64,000 bases of DNA from Brevundimonas sp. PAMC22021. Lineage in GTDB: Bacteria; Pseudomonadota; Alphaproteobacteria; Caulobacterales; Caulobacteraceae. Within the stretch, counting starts at the first letter, position 1, and each line of letters starts with the position of its first letter. The stretch is taken from positions 1,612,001 through 1,676,000 of the forward strand of contig NZ_CP080376.1 of assembly GCF_019443405.1 (NCBI RefSeq). Reading direction: 5' to 3'. The notes beneath the pieces are model-generated. The model did no database searches and had not been told where the DNA came from. It saw nothing but the letters and a program-made list of their open reading frames with translations. Shown one piece after another: positions 9,214 to 19,381 of the stretch. A program made the translations under genes and the position numbers.

Positions 9214-9582
9214 TCAGACGCCGAACGCCGCGGCGTAGATCTCCGGCTTGAACCCGACCAGCCGCCGACCGCCAAGGTCCAGCACCGGTCGCTTGATCAT
9301 CGACGGCTGGTTCAGCATCAGCGCGATGGCCCTGTCCCGATCCAAGTCGACCCGCGCCTCTTCCGGCAGCTTGCGAAAGGTCGTTCCCGCCCGGTTCAAG
9401 ACCGTCTCCCACCCATGCTCATCGACCCATTGCTCCAGCGCGGCTTGGTCCACACCCTCCTTCTTGTAGTCGTGAAAGACCGGGGAGACGCCGTGCTGCT
9501 CGAGCCAGACGCGCGCCTTCTTGACCGTGTCGCAGTTGGGAATGCCGTAGAGGTGCGGGGTCGTCGTGGTGATCGTGCTCAT
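9214..9582 (-). CDS. ArsC/Spx-family (YffB-like) thioredoxin-fold protein
   Basis: A 122-residue thioredoxin-fold protein of the ArsC/Spx/YffB group. The N-terminal motif GIPNCDTVKKA holds a single active-type Cys at about residue 18, and a conserved PSMIKRPVL segment supplies the basic residue seen in arsenate reductases. YffB-type members use glutathione and are not proven arsenate reductases. It has no arsenic gene neighbours, so arsenic function is not supported by context. Confidence 0.85.
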   Translation of the reverse strand: MSTITTTTPHLYGIPNCDTVKKARVWLEQHGVSPVFHDYKKEGVDQAALEQWVDEHGWETVLNRAGTTFRKLPEEARVDLDRDRAIALMLNQPSMIKRPVLDLGGRRLVGFKPEIYAAAFGV

Positions 9583-9760
9583 GGAGCGTCTATGCCGCCA
9601 GGGGCCGGTTCCCGCCAGAGGGTGGCACGTCGCGTCCCAAACGGCACAGCGAAACCGCGCCTTAAGGCTTGTGCCGTAATGCCTGGAGCGGATCGATGAA
9701 TCCGGAGCCGTCTACGAGGTTAGGCCTTGCCGCTGGGAACTGGGCCGATGCCGCGCGAAC

Positions 9761-11035
9761 ATGCTGATGCGTAAGCGGCTGAAAGGGCGAACCGACCGAC
9801 GCGCCGTTGCGCCACTGCGCCTGTTTCGGGACGTGGTCGAGGACAGTCGTGGCAACATCGCCCTGAAGTTCGCCCTGCTCGGTCCGGTTCTGGCCCTGAT
9901 CGCCATCGGTGCCATAGACGTTGCGAGCGTCCATTCGGCGGACAGTCGGCTGCAGGATCTGGCGGACGCCTCGGCGCTGGCGGGCGCCTCGGAGCTGGCG
10001 CTGGCGATCGACGGGGCGGCGGCGGTCCAGCGGGCGAACGCCATGGTCGACGCCGGGCTGGGGAACTGGCCCCAGGCGCCGCGGGTGCAAAAAGCGATCG
10101 AGGTCTTGGACCACAACGGTCAGCGGGTTCTTCAGGTGCACCTGTCTGCCAACCGCACCTCGTTCTTCGTCAATCTGCTGCCGCCCGGCGGCTGGAACTT
10201 CGAAGCCCTGGCGCGCGGGTCGGCACTCAGCCGTACGCCTCTGTGCGTCCTCGGCTTCAACCAGACCGACTCGGCCGTCATTCGCGTCAAGGACAGCGCC
10301 CGCATCCAGGCGCCCGCCTGCATGGTGCATTCCAACCGCGACATCCTGGTCGAAGGCGGCAACATCAACGCCTCGGCGGTTCAGGCGGTGCGAAGCGCCC
10401 GCGGCAGCATCTTTCCCGTGGCGGGCACGGGCGCGGAGGTGATCCCGGACCCGTTCGCCACCCTGAACCTCGGCAAGGAGAAGATCTGCAGCACCATGTT
10501 GCCGCGCCTCTTCGGCACGGGGACGCAAAGCTTGGCCGCTGGCGTCCACTGCGGCGGCGTTACCGTGTTCGGCAGCGCCAAACTGACGTTGAAACCCGGC
10601 GAGCACTGGTTCCTGGGTGGACACCTCGACGTCAAGGAAGACGCCCGGCTCCTTGGCGACGACGTGGTGCTGATGTTCGACAAGGCGTCCAAGTTCGACT
10701 TCAAGGACAAGGCGCAGGTCAACCTGAACGGCCGCCAGACGGGGACGTGGGCCGGCATGGTGATGATCGCCACGCGCGACAACACCCAGGACTTCATCAT
10801 CTCCGCCGACAACGTCGACACCTTGCAGGGCGTGATCTATGTGCCGCGCGCCAAGCTGATCGTCGAAGGCAAGTCCGATGTGGCGCGAGACACGCCCTGG
10901 ACGGTGGTCGTGGCGCGCGCGCTGGAGCTGAAGGGCTCGGCCTCCCTGTTCATCAACGCCAACTATCAATCCTCGAACGTCCCCGTGCCGGACGGCGTCG
11001 GACCGTCGTCCGGCCCCGTCAAGCTGGTTCAGTAA
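9761..11035 (+). CDS. TadE/TadG-like pilus assembly protein
   Basis: A 424-residue protein with a basic N-terminus followed by one membrane segment at about residues 33-55 (NIALKFALLGPVLALIAIGA). That Gly-Asn-Ile-Ala signature is typical of TadE/TadG-type pseudopilin-like proteins of Flp pilus systems. The remainder is extracytoplasmic, rich in beta structure, with four cysteines. No other tad genes are nearby, so it is an orphan. It converges with the TonB receptor gene, with 14 bases between the ends. Confidence 0.8.
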   Translation: MLMRKRLKGRTDRRAVAPLRLFRDVVEDSRGNIALKFALLGPVLALIAIGAIDVASVHSADSRLQDLADASALAGASELALAIDGAAAVQRANAMVDAGLGNWPQAPRVQKAIEVLDHNGQRVLQVHLSANRTSFFVNLLPPGGWNFEALARGSALSRTPLCVLGFNQTDSAVIRVKDSARIQAPACMVHSNRDILVEGGNINASAVQAVRSARGSIFPVAGTGAEVIPDPFATLNLGKEKICSTMLPRLFGTGTQSLAAGVHCGGVTVFGSAKLTLKPGEHWFLGGHLDVKEDARLLGDDVVLMFDKASKFDFKDKAQVNLNGRQTGTWAGMVMIATRDNTQDFIISADNVDTLQGVIYVPRAKLIVEGKSDVARDTPWTVVVARALELKGSASLFINANYQSSNVPVPDGVGPSSGPVKLVQ

Positions 11036-11049
11036 GGGGGGCGAGCGCC

Positions 11050-13683
11050 TCAGAACCGCCGGCTCAGCCCCACGGTGAACACCCGCCCGCGAGGGTCGGC
11101 CACGACAGGATCGTAGCCGAGGGCGAACTGGGCCAGCGGCGGATCGCGGTCGGCCAGATTGACCACGCCGAGGCTCAGCGTCAGGTCCTCGCCCAATGTG
11201 CGGCTGGCGGACAGATCGACCGTGGTCTGCGATCCGATGCGAGCATCGGTGATACCGCTGCGATCATTGCTGTAGCCAGAGGTATAATGGGCCAGCCCCG
11301 TGGCCGACCAGGCGCCGAGCGCCCAGGACAGGGCGAACTCGCCCCGATTGCGCGGCAGCGACCGTCCAATGGTGTTCAGGTTGGTGGAGCCGACCCCCGA
11401 CGTCGCCACGGCGCCCGGCGTCAGGCGGATGTCGTAGCGATCGACATAGGTCCAGGTCGCCGACGCGCCGAGGCGGCCGACGTCGGTCTCGCGGTCATAG
11501 CGGGCGGCGAAGTCCAGCCCCTCCGTCTCGATTGAGGAGGCGTTGACGAAGTTCAGCGCCACGAATGTCAGGGTTCCGGCCGCATCGCGACGCACGCGGG
11601 TCTGGGCGTCCGTGCCGGTGAGGCCGGCGCGGTCGTCGGCGGCGGCTTGGTCGATCAGGCCCTGCGCCGTCTCCTTGACCACCAGGTTCTCGTAGTCGAA
11701 GCGCCAGGCGTCCAGCGACAGCTGCAGCCCCTCGAGCGGACGCCAGGCGACACCCAGGTTCCAGTTCTCGGAGTCCTCCGGCTCCAGGTTCGGATCGCCA
11801 TAGGTGACGGTGTTGACGAAGACGAATGCGCCGCGATCCAGCACCGACGGCTGCGACGCCTGTGCGCCCTGTCGCACATAGACGGACGGCGAGCGGAAGC
11901 CCTGTGCATAGGAGGCGCGCAACGTCACGGGATCGATCGGCGTCCAGGACGCGGCGACCTTGGGACTGAGGCGGTCGGCGCCGCCTTCGCTTTCGTAGCG
12001 GGCGGCGAGTTGCGCCTCGAAGCGGGCGCCCAGACGCAGGCGGCCTTCGGCGAACACGGCTCCGGCGTCCTCATGGCCCTCGAAGTCGGGCGACACGCCG
12101 GCGGTCAGCAGCTCGCCCGAGTTGGCCAGATCGCTCCAGTCCTGGCGATAGCCGCTGCGGCGCGCCTGGACCCCGATGGCGAGGTCCAATGCGCCGCCGT
12201 CCCACCGCGCCGCCTCCCCGCTGGTCAGCGCATCCACGGTCCACAGACTGGCCGAGCCGCGCAGGCCCGTGTAGCCGGTCAGGCTGTCGATCAGCGCCGC
12301 GTCATTTGACGTGCCCGTTCCCAGATAGGCGCTGCCGAACGGGTTGAAGTAGCGGCAGTCCCCGACGCCGGGCGTGCCCGTGGCCGGATCGCACCCTGCG
12401 CCGCCCAGCCCGTTCAGTGCGTTCTGAAGCGCTGATCCGATCACGTCGGGCTTGTTGTAGAACACCGTCTGGCGGCTGAAGGTCGAGGACAGGCTCCAGT
12501 CCCATCCACTGGCCAAGGTCCCGTCCAGCGCGCCCGCGATCCGGCGGGTGTCATAGTCGAACACCGCGCTCGAGGCGCCGGCCTCGGCGCCCAGCAGCCG
12601 GCCCCGGAACAGCACGTCCTCGCCAAACGGATTGTCGGGGTGGCTGGCCGGCACGATCACCGTGCGCGCCAGGATCGGCAGCGACGGCGACTGTCGCACC
12701 CAGGTCTGGTTGCGCGACCAGGCCGCCTCAAGCGACAGGTCTATGTTCCCGGCCAGCGGTCGCCGCCACGTGGCGAACAGCTGCATGCGGTCCTCTTCCG
12801 GAACCAGGTCGAAGAAGTCCGAATAGTCGAGGCGGCAGAAGGTGTCCGCCGCTCCGGTGCGATAGGCCGAGCCGAACGCCGGGTTGTCGCAGTCCGGGTC
12901 CGGTGAAAATGCGCGCGTGCTGGCCCGGAAGTAGGAGCCCGGCTGACCGTAGCTCGTCACCGCCGTCCAGGGCGCCAAGCCATAGGTCTCAGCCTGGGTG
13001 AAGTCCCGGTCGTCCGAGCCCAGCGACGAGCGGTGATAGAACGACCCCGCCAGCACCAACGGCCCGCCCAGCACCTCGCCCCCGCCGATCGCCTCCAGCG
13101 TCGTCTCGTCAGAACCGTCGGCGGCCGCGTAGCGGACGCGGACCTCGGGGCGTTCCACGTCCTGGCGCGTCACGAAGTTGACCACGCCCGCGACGGCATC
13201 CGACCCATAGGTGGCGGAGGCGCCGTCCTTCAGCACGTCCACCCATTGCAAAGCAATCAGAGGAACCAGAGAGTTGATGTCCACGAACGACGAGCCGTCG
13301 GTGGCGGTCACGGCGCTGGCGGTCTGGCGCCGCCCATTCACTAGCACCAGGGTCGAGCCGAGGCCCAGATTGCGCAGGTTGAACTGGGCCGTGCCCGAAC
13401 TCTGCGGCTGATTCAACTGATCAACCTGCGCTTCCGAGCCGGAGTTGGCCGCGACCAGCCGCACCAGGCCGGACGCATCAAGCACGCCGGCCGCCTCGAG
13501 CGTGACGCGTTCGACCGTCTCGACCGGCGTCGCCGCGCTTTCGCCCCGGATCAGCGATCCGGTGACCACCACGTCGTCCAGCGCCGCAGCGTGCCCCGCT
13601 GCATCCTGCGCGTGCGACACAGATGGGACCATGGCCAGCGAAGCGGCGGCTCCGAGCAGGGCGGCGCGCAAGGTCATGTTCAA
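11050..13683 (-). CDS. TonB-dependent outer membrane receptor
   Basis: An 877-residue outer-membrane receptor. It starts with a signal peptide ending around VSHAQDA. The plug domain begins with a TonB-box-like VVVTGSLIRG and contains NLRNLGLGSTLVLVNGRR and DAVAGVVNFVTR. The C-terminal 22-strand barrel ends in the usual aromatic residue (VGLSRRF). The ligand is unknown; no uptake enzymes are adjacent. It is divergent from the exoD gene across about 130 bases. Confidence 0.93.
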   Translation of the reverse strand: MNMTLRAALLGAAASLAMVPSVSHAQDAAGHAAALDDVVVTGSLIRGESAATPVETVERVTLEAAGVLDASGLVRLVAANSGSEAQVDQLNQPQSSGTAQFNLRNLGLGSTLVLVNGRRQTASAVTATDGSSFVDINSLVPLIALQWVDVLKDGASATYGSDAVAGVVNFVTRQDVERPEVRVRYAAADGSDETTLEAIGGGEVLGGPLVLAGSFYHRSSLGSDDRDFTQAETYGLAPWTAVTSYGQPGSYFRASTRAFSPDPDCDNPAFGSAYRTGAADTFCRLDYSDFFDLVPEEDRMQLFATWRRPLAGNIDLSLEAAWSRNQTWVRQSPSLPILARTVIVPASHPDNPFGEDVLFRGRLLGAEAGASSAVFDYDTRRIAGALDGTLASGWDWSLSSTFSRQTVFYNKPDVIGSALQNALNGLGGAGCDPATGTPGVGDCRYFNPFGSAYLGTGTSNDAALIDSLTGYTGLRGSASLWTVDALTSGEAARWDGGALDLAIGVQARRSGYRQDWSDLANSGELLTAGVSPDFEGHEDAGAVFAEGRLRLGARFEAQLAARYESEGGADRLSPKVAASWTPIDPVTLRASYAQGFRSPSVYVRQGAQASQPSVLDRGAFVFVNTVTYGDPNLEPEDSENWNLGVAWRPLEGLQLSLDAWRFDYENLVVKETAQGLIDQAAADDRAGLTGTDAQTRVRRDAAGTLTFVALNFVNASSIETEGLDFAARYDRETDVGRLGASATWTYVDRYDIRLTPGAVATSGVGSTNLNTIGRSLPRNRGEFALSWALGAWSATGLAHYTSGYSNDRSGITDARIGSQTTVDLSASRTLGEDLTLSLGVVNLADRDPPLAQFALGYDPVVADPRGRVFTVGLSRRF

Positions 13684-13811
13684 GCTCAGGCTGTTCAGGG
13701 GACGAACCTTCTAGCGCCGCACCGTCACGCTAGAAAGTCGTATCGTGGCATAGGCTGGGGACTGTTGCCGCTCCTGTGCGTTGTCAGCATGGGCGAACAC
13801 GATGGACGCAG

Positions 13812-14411
13812 ATGGCCGAAGCCGACCAGAACAAGCCGCAGAACCTTGAAACCCTGCTGGACGAACTCGAACAGGCCGCCGATGGCAAGGACAAGGTTCC
13901 ACTGAAGGACGTGCACGAGGCGATCGGCGAACGCTCTTTCGGTCCGCTGCTGCTGGCCGCCGGGCTCGCTGCGCTGACGCCGCTGGGGGTCATTCCCGGC
14001 CTGCCGACCGCCTTCGCCATCATCGTGGTGCTGATCGCGGGCCAACTGGTGATCGGGCGCGACCGGTTCTGGATTCCGCGACGCCTGCGCGAACATTCCG
14101 TCGGCGCCGATCGGCTGAACAAGGCCGTAAGCTGGTTGCGCAAGCCCGCGCGGGTCATCGACCGCTTCGTCAAGCCGCGCCTGCGCGTCTTCACGCAGGC
14201 GGGCTTCACACGGGTGGTGGCGGTGATCTGCGTGGTGATCGCCTTCGCCATTCCACCGCTGGAACTGCTGCCCTTCGCCGTCGTCGCCCCCGCTTCCGCC
14301 ATCGCCGCGTTCGGACTGGGCCTGACGGCTCGGGACGGGCTGCTGGTGCTGATCGCGCTGATCGCCAGCACGATCAGCCTCGCCCTTCTGGGGATGGTGC
14401 TGCTTCAATAG
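13812..14411 (+). CDS. ExoD-family exopolysaccharide synthesis protein
   Basis: A 199-residue integral membrane protein of the ExoD family. Family features are the N-terminal VHEAIGERSFGP followed by LLLAAGLAALTPLG and GLPTAFAIIVVLIAGQL. A second membrane pair lies at about residues 135-195. In Rhizobium, exoD mutants have altered exopolysaccharide and alkali sensitivity; the biochemical role is unknown. The start chosen is the ATG at 13812; an upstream GTG at 13776 would add 12 atypical residues. Confidence 0.85.
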   Translation: MAEADQNKPQNLETLLDELEQAADGKDKVPLKDVHEAIGERSFGPLLLAAGLAALTPLGVIPGLPTAFAIIVVLIAGQLVIGRDRFWIPRRLREHSVGADRLNKAVSWLRKPARVIDRFVKPRLRVFTQAGFTRVVAVICVVIAFAIPPLELLPFAVVAPASAIAAFGLGLTARDGLLVLIALIASTISLALLGMVLLQ

Positions 14412-14440
14412 AAGCATTCATCCCTCGGCCCCGTCCGTTA

Positions 14441-14776
14441 GTGCATCCTGAGCACCCCATCAGAGGCGATCAAATCGTGCCAAAGCCCCCCAAGACGCCC
14501 CCGCCCGCCCCGATCCGTCACCGCGCTTCCGAAGCTCCGCCGCTGGCGGATGCGGCGACGCCTTCGCCGGCGCGAGCAAGCGATGCCCGACGGATCGAAC
14601 CGCAGCGCGACGACTCCTTGCTGGTGGAAGCCGAGGTCGGTCCGGCGTCTCTGAAGGTCGAGGTCAAGCACACGCCTGCAGGGCTGCTGGCGCTCGGCGC
14701 CTGCGTAACCTCCATCCTGCTGGGCGCGGCCGCCATTGTCTGGGTCTCGACCAGTCCCGCGCGCCGACGCATTTAG
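14441..14776 (+). CDS. Hypothetical single-pass membrane protein
   Basis: A 111-residue open frame starting with GTG. It has a Pro/Ala-rich, charged N-terminal part and one C-terminal membrane helix at about residues 83-105 (LLALGACVTSILLGAAAIVW), ending with a short basic tail (ARRRI), as in tail-anchored proteins. I do not recognise a family. An internal GTG near 14477 could be the true start. It follows exoD by 29 bases and may share its transcript. Confidence 0.5.
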   Translation: MHPEHPIRGDQIVPKPPKTPPPAPIRHRASEAPPLADAATPSPARASDARRIEPQRDDSLLVEAEVGPASLKVEVKHTPAGLLALGACVTSILLGAAAIVWVSTSPARRRI

Positions 14777-14844
14777 CACGACCGGGCTACCTCCTCTCCA
14801 ACCTCGAGCAGGCCTGTTTCTCTCACTGCCGCTTTAGTGATATT

Positions 14845-16020
14845 TCAAGTCCTATCGATCCGCCTCTGCTGCGTCACATCCTGCAAACCGAGCCAACCGG
14901 CCATCCGGCGAAGCTCGCCCCACAGTCGCTCAACCGTCTCCGCAGGCGCTCCTGGCTCGAGATGGACGCTCAGGACGCGCAGGAGACCGGCCTGACGGTC
15001 GGCCTTGAGGTCGACCCGCGCGACGATGGCGCCGTCCATAAGGAAGGGCAGCACATAGTAGCCGTGCACACGCCTGTGGGCTGGGGTATAGATTTCCAGT
15101 CGATGGGAAAAGCTGAACAGCCGCTCCGCCCGATCGCGTTTCCAAACCAGCGGGTCGAAGGGCGAAAGCAGAGCCTCGCCGCCCAGGCGCCGGCCCTGCC
15201 GCGCATCCTGGTGCAGGTAGGCCGGCTGAGACCAGCCCTCGACCTGGACGGCCGACAGAACTCCCGCATCCGTCAGGTCGCTGATCGCCGCGCGCGCGTC
15301 TTCCGGTGAAAGCCGGAAGTAGTCCCTCAGGTCGCCGGACGTGGCTATGCCGAGCGCGCGCGCCGAGCGTTCCACCAACAGGCGCTTGGCGTCGCGGGGC
15401 GCCGGCGTCGGGGCCTCCACGATCCGGCGCGGCAGCGCGCGCTCTGTCAGGTCATAGATCCGTTCAAAGCTGCCGCGTCGATGGGTCGAGGCGACGAACC
15501 CCGACCAGAACAGCCACTCCAGCGCCTGCTTCGCGTCGCTCCACTCCCACATGCCCTTGCGGGCGGGCCGACCACCGAGATCGGAAGCCGCGAGCGGTCC
15601 CTCCGCGGCGATGCGGTCGAGCAGGGCTTCGGCCTCGCCTCGACGCTCGGTTGCGAAGGGCTGGAGGCGCGACCAAACCCCCTGTCCGCGCGCGGCGTCG
15701 GCCATGCGCCAGCGGAGCAGCGGGTGGAAGTCGATCGGAAGCAGCGACGCCTCATGGGCCCAGTACTCAAACAGCCGGCGCGGCAGGCGCGCGACTTCCG
15801 TATCCAGCAGTTCGCGCGAATAGGGTCCCAGCCGCGAGTAGAGCGGCATGTAGTGCGCACGCACGAGGACATTGACGCTGTCGACCTGAAGAAGGTTAAG
15901 CCGTGCGATCGTGTTTGCGATCCGCAGGCGATCAACCTCGCCGCCCTTTCGAAAGCGGTTGAATCCTTGAGCCGCGAGCGCAACGCGGCGGGTTTCGGCG
16001 AGCGTGAGAACGTCCTTCAA
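14845..16020 (-). CDS. YcaQ/AlkZ-family winged-helix DNA glycosylase
   Basis: A 391-residue protein of the HTH_42 (DUF1006) family, which includes E. coli YcaQ and Streptomyces AlkZ, glycosylases that unhook bulky alkyl lesions and DNA crosslinks. The catalytic Q-phi-D motif of the YcaQ type is visible as Gln45-Val46-Asp47 within LLQVDSVNV. Downstream are the winged-helix repeats and a typical LLSPFDPLVWKRDR segment. The absence of biosynthetic genes nearby fits the housekeeping YcaQ branch rather than an antibiotic self-resistance gene. Confidence 0.9.
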   Translation of the reverse strand: MKDVLTLAETRRVALAAQGFNRFRKGGEVDRLRIANTIARLNLLQVDSVNVLVRAHYMPLYSRLGPYSRELLDTEVARLPRRLFEYWAHEASLLPIDFHPLLRWRMADAARGQGVWSRLQPFATERRGEAEALLDRIAAEGPLAASDLGGRPARKGMWEWSDAKQALEWLFWSGFVASTHRRGSFERIYDLTERALPRRIVEAPTPAPRDAKRLLVERSARALGIATSGDLRDYFRLSPEDARAAISDLTDAGVLSAVQVEGWSQPAYLHQDARQGRRLGGEALLSPFDPLVWKRDRAERLFSFSHRLEIYTPAHRRVHGYYVLPFLMDGAIVARVDLKADRQAGLLRVLSVHLEPGAPAETVERLWGELRRMAGWLGLQDVTQQRRIDRT

Positions 16021-16031
16021 GATGCACCGAC

Positions 16032-16547
16032 CTAAGCGACAGATCCTTGAGGCTTATCCGAGGTCGCCGGACGGGTCGTCACGATCTCGGACGACACGAA
16101 CACGCTACGGCTGGATGTCCGGCTCATGGTTCGGGCGTGGCCGGCGATCGCCTCCTCCGCACGGTCCTGATTGATGGTGAAACCTGTCAGAAAACGCAGA
16201 AAGCCATTGATCCGGTAATGAACGCGCCAAGCGAAGTCGTAGGGGCGCATCGCCCGCTTTCGAACAACATGGCCGTCAGGAAACCGCGCCTCGTAGTGCT
16301 GCACGCAAAGAACCTCCATGTCACGGGTGAGCCGGCAGATACGGTCTGTGCCGTCTCGGGGTTGCACGCTCGCCTCGGCGGCGCCCGCGACCGGCTCGGA
16401 TCTGTACAGCCTCCCTCGACGGCCCTCCACGAGGGTTGGGCGCGAGCCAGCCCCGGCGCGCAGGACAGCTTCACAAGAGTGACAGGGAACACATACACGC
16501 CCGTCACCGGGAGCATTTAGGTCAGTCACTGACACGAACGGTTCCAT
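16032..16547 (-). CDS. Hypothetical protein of uncertain extent
   Basis: An open minus-strand frame of 171 codons ending 11 bases after the start of the ycaQ-like gene. The C-terminal 95 residues (from an internal ATG at 16319) look more protein-like than the N-terminal part, with an aromatic stretch YDFAWRVHYRINGFLRFL. The N-terminal part has two CxxC-like cysteines (VCVPCHSC). No family is recognised. The opposite strand is also open over 16047-16520, so the gene call is weak. Confidence 0.3.
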   Translation of the reverse strand: MEPFVSVTDLNAPGDGRVCVPCHSCEAVLRAGAGSRPTLVEGRRGRLYRSEPVAGAAEASVQPRDGTDRICRLTRDMEVLCVQHYEARFPDGHVVRKRAMRPYDFAWRVHYRINGFLRFLTGFTINQDRAEEAIAGHARTMSRTSSRSVFVSSEIVTTRPATSDKPQGSVA

Positions 16548-16574
16548 CTCCGTCGTGCCTGCAGGGGACAGACA

Positions 16575-19379
16575 GTGAGCATTTCTCGATATTTCGGCGC
16601 GCGCCGGTTCCGTCTTGGGGCGGCGGCGCTCGCAGGCACGAGCCTGATGGCCTTGGCTGCAGCGGTTCAGGCCGGGGAAGTCCGGGGACGTGTGATCGAC
16701 GCCAACACCGGCGCCCTACTGGAAGGCGCGGCCCTCCAGATCCTCGAGAACGGCCGCCAGTCGACATCCGATCGCTCCGGCGGCTTCGCGGTCGCGGACC
16801 TCGCAGCCGGTCAGTACACGGTGATCGCGCGGTACACTGGCTACCAGCCGGTGACACAGACCGTTGTCGTTGATCAGGACGGCGTGGTGCCGATCGAGCT
16901 TCGCCTCGGCGGCGAACTGACCGGCACAGAGCTGGGCGACATCGTCGTGACGGGAGCCCGTGCGGCCCAGGCCCGAGCCCTGCAGGTCAAGAGAACGGCG
17001 CCCACCATCATCGAGGCGCTCTCGGCCGATGACGTCGGCAAGCTGCCTGACGCCAACGCCGCCGACGCCGTCCAGCGCCTGCCCGGCGTATCGATCTCCA
17101 TCGACCAGGGTGAAGGGCGCTACGTCATCGTGCGCGGCGTCGACAGCAATTTGAACAACGTCACGGTCAACGGTCAGATTTTCCCGGGACCGGAAGGCGG
17201 CTCCCGGCGCGTGGCGTTGGACACCTTTCCGTCCGACATCATTTCGCGCGTCGAGATCGTCAAGGCGCTGACGCCCGACATGGATGCGAACGCGGTCGGC
17301 GGCTCGATCAATCTGGTGACGGCCAGCGCTTTCGACCGTCCGGGCGGCTTCGGCTACGGCTCGGCGACCGTTGGCTACAACGATAAGAGCGGAAACACGC
17401 CGTACAGCGCGAACTTGTCCTGGGGACGGTTGTTCGGGTCGGCCGATCAGTTCGGCGTGGTTCTGGGTCTCAGCCACTCATTCCGGGACTATGAGTCCGA
17501 CACCATCGAAGGCGGCGGCTACCGACCGGTGAACGGGCAGATCCTGCCGGACAGCCAGGTCTTCCGCGACTACTCGATCGAACGTCAGCGCACCGGCGTG
17601 GTGGCCAACTTCGAGTGGAAACCGAACGACGAATGGCGCCTGTTCGCCAACAACACCTTCACCCGCTACGCAGACGACGAGGAACGCGACAGCCTGACGG
17701 TTCAGTACGCCTTGGGAACCCTGACCAACGCCACCCCGACCAGTGGCCAATACTCCGGCGGCCGGGGCACGATCGAACTTCGCAGCCGCAAGGTTGTTCA
17801 GACGCTGTACAATCTCTCGGCCGGCGCCCGGTATGCGGCAGGGCCATGGACCCTGGACCTCAACGGCGTCTATGCGGACGCCGCCGAGGACACGCCACGT
17901 CGCATAGACTGGGAATTCCGCTCCGCCACCAACGCCTTCCCCAACACTTATTCAGCGAGCGGCCCGTTCCTCGACATCCGGTCGCCGAACCTGCAGGACC
18001 CGGCGCGTTATCCGTTTCGCCGCGTGCGCCGCCGCACCGACGATGTGCAGGAAGACACTTATTCGCTGGGCTTCGATCTTCGCTATGACCTGGACCAGGC
18101 GTCCAACTTCCTGAAGGCCGGCGCACGTTACGTCCAGCGCGACAAGTCCTGGGACCGCCAGAACACCAATTTCACAGGCACGCGAACGCCCTTTCTCCTG
18201 TCGGCGGTGTCCGGCCGCGGGCCGGACGACTTCTTCGACGACCGGTTCTCCTTTGGCCCCGTGGTGGACTTCCCTGCGGCCGAGGCGGTGTTCCGCGACA
18301 ACCTCGCCAACTTCATCCCCGACCCGGCGACTACAGTCACGGACTCGCTCGTCACGGATTTCGACGTCGAGGAGAAGGTGGCCGCGGGATACGGCATGGC
18401 CAGCGCGGAGTTGCGCGGGGTGACGGTGATCGCCGGCGTCCGGGTGGAACATACGGACGCCGATTATTCCGCCTACGATCTGCAGCGTCTCGGCGGCGTT
18501 CTGACGGGCACGCCCCTGCGCGACGGCGGTACGCGCTACACCAACGTCTTGCCCAGCGTGCACCTGCGCGCCGAACCGATGGAGGATCTGGTCCTTCGCG
18601 CCGCCTGGTCGAACACGATCGGCAGGCCGAACTACACCGACATCGTGCCGCGCCGCGACTTCAACTTCGATGAAACGTCCGCGGGCGTGTTCCGGGGCTC
18701 GATCAGCGAAGGCAACCCCGACCTCAAGCCCTTCGAGTCCATGAACCTGGACTTTTCAGCGGAATACTACCTGACGCCGGCCGGGATCATATCGCTGGGC
18801 CTGTTCTACAAGGACATCGAAAACCCGATCTACAACCGCACGATCGATCAGACGAACACCACGATCGATGGGCAGTTCTTCTCGTTGCTCACCACCACTC
18901 GGCCCGAGAATGCGGCCAGCGGCACGATCAGGGGCATCGAGTTGAACTACCAGCAGCAGTTCACCTCCCTGCCCTCTCCCTTCGACGGCCTGGGCCTGTC
19001 GGCGAACGGCACATTGACGGGCAGCTCGACCGAACTGTTTGGCCGCACGGACGACATTCCGTTCTTCCGTCAGTCCGATACGCTGGGCAATGTCGCCCTT
19101 TTCTATGAGAAGTACGGCTTGTCGGCTCGCCTCGCCCTGGCTCACCGCAGCGGATACCTGGAAGCGCTCAACGCGCCGGGCCTCGACCTCTATGTGGCCG
19201 ATCGCAACCAGCTCGATTTCAAGGCCTCATACCGCCTGCGCGAAGGGATCGAGGTCTTTGGTTCCATACTGAACATCAACGACGAGCCGCTCGAGACCTA
19301 TCTCGGAGACGAGAGCCGGGTGTCTTCGCGGGAAATCTACTCCTGGTCGGCGTCGGCCGGCGTAAGCTTCAGGTTCTGA
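16575..19379 (+). CDS. TonB-dependent receptor with carboxypeptidase-like N-terminal domain
   Basis: A 934-residue outer-membrane receptor starting with GTG after a purine-rich site. A signal peptide ends near AVQAGEV. It is followed by a carboxypeptidase-regulatory-like beta domain (VRGRVIDANTGALLEGA, about residues 35-110). The plug has IVVTGARAA and the Caulobacter/Xanthomonas-type signature ADDVGKLPDANAADAVQRLP, and the barrel ends in VSFRF. The stop lies 2 bases before a PhoD-type phosphatase gene, so it likely imports a substrate or product linked to that enzyme. Confidence 0.93.
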   Translation: MSISRYFGARRFRLGAAALAGTSLMALAAAVQAGEVRGRVIDANTGALLEGAALQILENGRQSTSDRSGGFAVADLAAGQYTVIARYTGYQPVTQTVVVDQDGVVPIELRLGGELTGTELGDIVVTGARAAQARALQVKRTAPTIIEALSADDVGKLPDANAADAVQRLPGVSISIDQGEGRYVIVRGVDSNLNNVTVNGQIFPGPEGGSRRVALDTFPSDIISRVEIVKALTPDMDANAVGGSINLVTASAFDRPGGFGYGSATVGYNDKSGNTPYSANLSWGRLFGSADQFGVVLGLSHSFRDYESDTIEGGGYRPVNGQILPDSQVFRDYSIERQRTGVVANFEWKPNDEWRLFANNTFTRYADDEERDSLTVQYALGTLTNATPTSGQYSGGRGTIELRSRKVVQTLYNLSAGARYAAGPWTLDLNGVYADAAEDTPRRIDWEFRSATNAFPNTYSASGPFLDIRSPNLQDPARYPFRRVRRRTDDVQEDTYSLGFDLRYDLDQASNFLKAGARYVQRDKSWDRQNTNFTGTRTPFLLSAVSGRGPDDFFDDRFSFGPVVDFPAAEAVFRDNLANFIPDPATTVTDSLVTDFDVEEKVAAGYGMASAELRGVTVIAGVRVEHTDADYSAYDLQRLGGVLTGTPLRDGGTRYTNVLPSVHLRAEPMEDLVLRAAWSNTIGRPNYTDIVPRRDFNFDETSAGVFRGSISEGNPDLKPFESMNLDFSAEYYLTPAGIISLGLFYKDIENPIYNRTIDQTNTTIDGQFFSLLTTTRPENAASGTIRGIELNYQQQFTSLPSPFDGLGLSANGTLTGSSTELFGRTDDIPFFRQSDTLGNVALFYEKYGLSARLALAHRSGYLEALNAPGLDLYVADRNQLDFKASYRLREGIEVFGSILNINDEPLETYLGDESRVSSREIYSWSASAGVSFRF

Positions 19380-19381
19380 TC